Of a stretch of 64,000 nucleotides of DNA, positions 60,981 through 64,000 are shown one piece after another. The number at the start of each line of letters is the position of its first letter. Position 1 is the stretch's first letter. Origin of the DNA: Lachnospiraceae bacterium. Its GTDB lineage: Bacteria; Bacillota; Clostridia; Lachnospirales; Lachnospiraceae. The translations under genes and the position numbers were made by a program. Under the pieces are notes generated by a model. That model was not told the DNA's origin and searched no databases. It saw nothing but the letters and a program-made list of their open reading frames with translations. The stretch is taken from positions 62,001 to 126,000 of the forward strand of contig JAFVBE010000038.1 of NCBI GenBank assembly GCA_017480195.1, written 5' to 3'.

Positions 60981-62348
60981 ATGAGTAAAATCCCGTACAA
61001 AATCTATCTTGAAGAATCGGAGATGCCAAAGGCTTGGTATAACCTTCGTGCCGATATGGTTAATAAGCCTGCACCGCTTCTTAATCCGGGCACACACCAG
61101 CCTATGACGGCTGAGGAGCTTGCACCGGTCTTCTGCGAAGACCTTATCAAGCAGGAATTAGACGATACAACACCTTATTTTGACATACCTGAGGAGATAC
61201 TTAATTTTTACAAGATGTTCCGTCCATCACCTCTTGTACGTGCATATTGTCTCGAGGAGAAGCTTCAGACTCCGGCTAAGATTTATTACAAGTTCGAGGG
61301 AAATAATACAAGCGGAAGCCACAAGCTTAATTCTGCCATAGCACAGGCTTATTATGCTAAGAAGCAGGGCTTAAAGGGTGTAACTACCGAAACCGGCGCC
61401 GGTCAGTGGGGTACAGCTCTTTCTATGGCTTGTTCATACTTTGACTTAGATTGTAAGGTATATATGGTTAAGGTTTCTTACGAGCAGAAGCCGTTCCGTC
61501 GTGAGGTTATGAGAACCTACGGTGCAAATGTAACTCCATCACCATCTACTACAACAGAAATCGGTAAGAAGATTCTTGCTGAGCATCCCGGTACAACCGG
61601 AAGTCTTGGCTGTGCAATCTCAGAGGCTGTTGAGGTAGCAACCTCGACAGAGGGCTATCGCTATGTACTCGGCAGCGTGCTTAATCAGGTATTATTACAT
61701 CAGTCAGTTATCGGACTTGAGACCAAGGCTGCCCTTGACAAATACGGCATTAAGCCGGATATAATCATAGGATGTGCCGGCGGCGGCTCCAACCTTGGTG
61801 GACTTATCGCTCCATTTATGGGCGAGAAGATTAAAAATGGTGCTGACTACCGCATTATAGCTGTTGAACCTGCATCATGTCCAAGCTTCACAAGAGGTAA
61901 ATATGCTTATGACTTCTGCGATACAGGTATGGTTTGTCCTCTCGCCAAGATGTACACACTTGGAAGCGGATTTATACCTGCTCCAAACCACGCAGGCGGT
62001 CTTCGTTATCATGGTATGAGCTCTACACTCTCTCAGCTTTATGATGACGGTCTTATGGAGGCTGTTTCAGTTCCTCAGACAGAAGTATTTGAGGCTGCTG
62101 AGAAGTTCGCAAGAGTGGAAGGAATTCTTCCGGCACCGGAGAGCTCACATGCAATAAAGGTTGCTATCGATGAAGCATTAAAGTGCAAGGAGACAGGCGA
62201 AGAAAAGACTATCGTATTCGGTCTTACCGGAACAGGCTACTTCGACCTTGTAGCTTATCAGAAGTTCCACGACGGCGAAATGGAGGATTATATCCCAACT
62301 GATGAAGAGTTACAGGCTTCATTTGCAACACTTCCAACGGTTGAGTAA
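60981..62348 (+). CDS. trpB: Tryptophan synthase beta chain, TrpB2 type
   Basis: 455 residues, longer than TrpB1 and typical of TrpB2. The start is MSKIPYKIYLEESEMPKAWY. The PLP lysine is in YKFEGNNTSGSHKLNSAIAQ, then ETGAGQWGTALSMACSYFDL. The phosphate loop is GCAGGGSNLGGLI, and GMSSTLSQLYDDG and LGSGFIPAPNHAGGLRYHG are TrpB2-like. It makes tryptophan from indole and serine. There is no trpA or other trp gene beside it. It is behind a Trp T-box, so it may salvage indole made elsewhere. Confidence 0.95.
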   Translation: MSKIPYKIYLEESEMPKAWYNLRADMVNKPAPLLNPGTHQPMTAEELAPVFCEDLIKQELDDTTPYFDIPEEILNFYKMFRPSPLVRAYCLEEKLQTPAKIYYKFEGNNTSGSHKLNSAIAQAYYAKKQGLKGVTTETGAGQWGTALSMACSYFDLDCKVYMVKVSYEQKPFRREVMRTYGANVTPSPSTTTEIGKKILAEHPGTTGSLGCAISEAVEVATSTEGYRYVLGSVLNQVLLHQSVIGLETKAALDKYGIKPDIIIGCAGGGSNLGGLIAPFMGEKIKNGADYRIIAVEPASCPSFTRGKYAYDFCDTGMVCPLAKMYTLGSGFIPAPNHAGGLRYHGMSSTLSQLYDDGLMEAVSVPQTEVFEAAEKFARVEGILPAPESSHAIKVAIDEALKCKETGEEKTIVFGLTGTGYFDLVAYQKFHDGEMEDYIPTDEELQASFATLPTVE

Positions 62349-62359
62349 GATAATAAAAT

Positions 62360-62446
62360 AAAACAGTACAGTCATTTGCCTCGCGCAATGATATGCCCCC
62401 TGTCTACTTGACAGGGGGCATATCACAATATTGACTGTACTGTTTT
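62360..62446. terminator. Nested bidirectional terminator
   Basis: Outer arms AAAACAGTACAGTCA (62360-62374) and TGACTGTACTGTTTT (62432-62446). Inner arms GATATGCCCCCTGTC (62390-62404) and GACAGGGGGCATATC (62410-62424). T-tracts occur on both sides. It separates convergent trpB2 and the zinc-ribbon gene. Confidence 0.88.
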
Positions 62447-62468
62447 TCTTATATTATAAATTTCAATC

Positions 62469-63497
62469 TTAATAGAACACTACATTTGCTATATCTCTCT
62501 CAATATTAAGTTCTAAATCAAAGGACATATAGTTCTCTTTAAGCAGATAGCTTAGGACATCATCACTGCCATAACCAAGACATTCTGCGAATGTGATTAT
62601 ATATTCCATATCTGAGGTCTCAAGTATATCTCCGCTTATATAATAATCACTGTTCCATGTCCTTGCGTCATTATATGCACCTTCCTCTTCCAAAGCTGCC
62701 TCTGCCGCATCTTCAAGTTTGAACTTCAAGGAATTTACATATTCTACATCTATATCCTTATCAAAGCCTGCCTTTTTATCATCTGACTTAAAAGTATATC
62801 CATATTCCACAGTATTTTTTCTCTTGTTAAATGTACCGTAATCCTTACTGCCGTTTAAATCAGTAAAAATAATTTTCTCACCGTCTAATTCGTAGGTACC
62901 GAATTCCAATCCTCCATAATCACCATATACTGCATATACTCCGTCATCGAACATTATGTATGCGTCAAAGTCCTTGCTATAATATCTGCCCGACAGCTTA
63001 CTATTTATAAGAAGTGGCAGAAAGAACAGAAGTGCACCTGCGATAAGTAGCAAAATCAGTATTACAACTATAACACCTGCTGCTCTGCCCTTCTTCTTTG
63101 GCTTCTTTTGCAGTGTATCCGGTATCACTTGAGGCTTACTTATGTTTTGCTGTGGTTGATTTATATGTACCATCGATGATTGTACATTCGTATGCTGCAT
63201 CATTCTCTGATACTGTGGCTGCTGCACCTGCCCTTGACTCAAATCACTCTGTAACCTCTGTCGCAGTTGTTCCTGATATGAATTTGAATTTACAACATGT
63301 TGTTTCGGTTGCTGATTAAGCTCACCCTGTATTGTAGAATTTGTTGATTGCTGAAGATGCTCTGCCTGAACCTCCTGCTGCTCTGATTGATGAGAGTTTG
63401 TTACCTCTGCAACAGGTGGGGCAATAAGCTTTGCCCCACAATCAATACAATATAAAGTTTCATTCGGATTATCCGCTCCACATATACTGCAAATCAT
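62469..63497 (-). CDS. Zinc-ribbon, Q-rich membrane-anchored protein
   Basis: 342 residues: zinc ribbon 1-25 (MICSICGADNPNETLYCIDC), Gln-rich low-complexity region 30-135 (including QLRQRLQSDLSQGQVQQPQY), one membrane helix 143-166 (AAGVIVVILILLLIAGALLF), then an extracellular strand-rich domain (RYYSKDFDAYIMFDDGVYAV, YELDGEKIIFTDLNGSKDYG, and KKAGFDKDIDVEYVNSLKF). The domain resembles that of the next gene, with which it forms a tandem pair. Function unknown. A like layout (zinc ribbon, Q-rich, membrane) occurs at 43.3-44.3 kb. Confidence 0.75.
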   Translation of the reverse strand: MICSICGADNPNETLYCIDCGAKLIAPPVAEVTNSHQSEQQEVQAEHLQQSTNSTIQGELNQQPKQHVVNSNSYQEQLRQRLQSDLSQGQVQQPQYQRMMQHTNVQSSMVHINQPQQNISKPQVIPDTLQKKPKKKGRAAGVIVVILILLLIAGALLFFLPLLINSKLSGRYYSKDFDAYIMFDDGVYAVYGDYGGLEFGTYELDGEKIIFTDLNGSKDYGTFNKRKNTVEYGYTFKSDDKKAGFDKDIDVEYVNSLKFKLEDAAEAALEEEGAYNDARTWNSDYYISGDILETSDMEYIITFAECLGYGSDDVLSYLLKENYMSFDLELNIERDIANVVFY

Positions 63498-63527
63498 AGT
63501 TACCTCACATTTTTACAATCATATTTA

Positions 63528-64000
63528 TTAATAAATATCAACTGTTACCACTCCTGATGAAGAGATATCTATATCAAATGCCAGATCCATCTCTTCCAAA
63601 AGGAATTGTAACTCTTTTGAACTACTGTAATTAAGCTGCTTTGCTAATTCTTTCTCAAAATCCCAATATGGATCTTTCAAGTCGTCATCATATATAAAAT
63701 AATAGCCATATGATGTTGCTTCATCATATACATCCTTATCCTTAAGTGCTGCATTTGATGCAGATACTACAGTATCATTAAGATTTTCTATATATTCCTT
63801 GCTTATATCCACTTCAAGTTCTGCTTTTTTATCACTTGATTTATATACTGAACCATAATACAAAATTGTATTTTTCTTGGCATCAAATTTTAATGTTTCC
63901 TCATCGCCATCAACAGCTTTCAAAGAAACGACATCATCTTTAACAGTATATGTTCCTATATCGTAATAGTATTTATCACCTGAACTCTCAACTTCATAGT
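63528..64000 (-). CDS. Paralogue of the preceding zinc-ribbon protein (C-terminal part, cut by right edge)
   Basis: About 157 residues are visible; the frame is open to base 64000. The first Met-like codon at 63923 is TTG inside the domain and is not the start. The visible part reads DKYYYDIGTYTVKDDVVSLK, KKNTILYYGSVYKSSDKKAE and DISKEYIENLNDTVVSASNA. It aligns by eye with the extracellular half of the neighbour (RKNTVEYGYTFKSDDKKAGF). A zinc ribbon and helix should lie beyond the edge. Confidence 0.7.
   Translation of the reverse strand, partial: YEVESSGDKYYYDIGTYTVKDDVVSLKAVDGDEETLKFDAKKNTILYYGSVYKSSDKKAELEVDISKEYIENLNDTVVSASNAALKDKDVYDEATSYGYYFIYDDDLKDPYWDFEKELAKQLNYSSSKELQFLLEEMDLAFDIDISSSGVVTVDIY

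Overview
The window reads as chromosomal DNA of a low-GC Gram-positive anaerobe, most likely a member of the Lachnospiraceae (Clostridia). The basis is AT-rich sequence with strong AGGAGG-type ribosome sites, RNA-level control of metabolic genes (cobalamin, lysine, preQ1 and c-di-GMP riboswitches and a tryptophan T-box), a FeoA-FeoA-FeoB cluster with the small Cys-rich partner typical of Clostridia, type III pantothenate kinase, DUF6145, DUF5662 and DUF3592 proteins. The genus cannot be fixed from the sequence alone. Nearly all genes lie on the minus strand.

Layout. 1-6.7 kb: a cobalamin-riboswitch operon with an exported CbiK-type cobaltochelatase, a two-repeat surface lipoprotein, a FecBCD-type ABC importer and the start of cobQ, which runs off the left edge. 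6.8-11.1 kb: a TM-type nitroreductase and a very large MacB/FtsX-type ABC protein. 11.2-16.4 kb: potABCD polyamine uptake followed without a gap by ccdA and a TlpA-like thioredoxin. 16.5-22 kb: a putative B12-dependent methionine synthase activation-like protein, a PilZ protein and the ferrous-iron feo cluster with two matching operators. 22-31 kb: rfbD, an exopolysaccharide initiating transferase, glmM, a lipid kinase, the queD-queE-folE-queC preQ0 operon behind a preQ1 riboswitch, and thrC. 31-38.3 kb: a 3D-domain cell-wall protein, an AP2-like protein, TspO, and a lysine-riboswitch operon dapA-dapB-DUF6145-coaX-dusB. 38.3-38.9 kb: a double-OB single-strand-binding-like protein.

38.9-48.5 kb is an accessory island. 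It carries what I read as a type III (ToxIN/AbiQ-class) toxin-antitoxin locus: a strong promoter, three 34-36 nt repeats that each fold as an H-type pseudoknot with compensatory base changes, an intrinsic terminator, and a ToxN-like toxin. The toxin reading frame continues into an AbrB-like segment and a complete XRE helix-turn-helix domain, and it has a stop at codon 5 of the original reading frame. Next come a lipoprotein gene and a Q/N-rich membrane protein gene, each broken by a single missing base in a T-run, an intact paralogue of the latter, an LRR-like lipoprotein, a c-di-GMP-riboswitch-controlled secreted ricin/CHAP protein, and an XRE repressor with a perfect 16-bp inverted-repeat operator.

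48.5-64 kb returns to housekeeping genes: an RlmB-like rRNA methyltransferase, dnaE, a DUF5662 protein, a nicotinamidase-like hydrolase, a candidate small RNA, apbE, metY, a tandem hairpin repeat, an ABC-F ATPase, a zinc-ribbon DUF3592 protein, a Trp T-box controlling a trpB2-type tryptophan synthase beta chain, and two paralogous zinc-ribbon proteins, the second cut by the right edge. No tRNA, rRNA, CRISPR array, integrase or transposase was seen.
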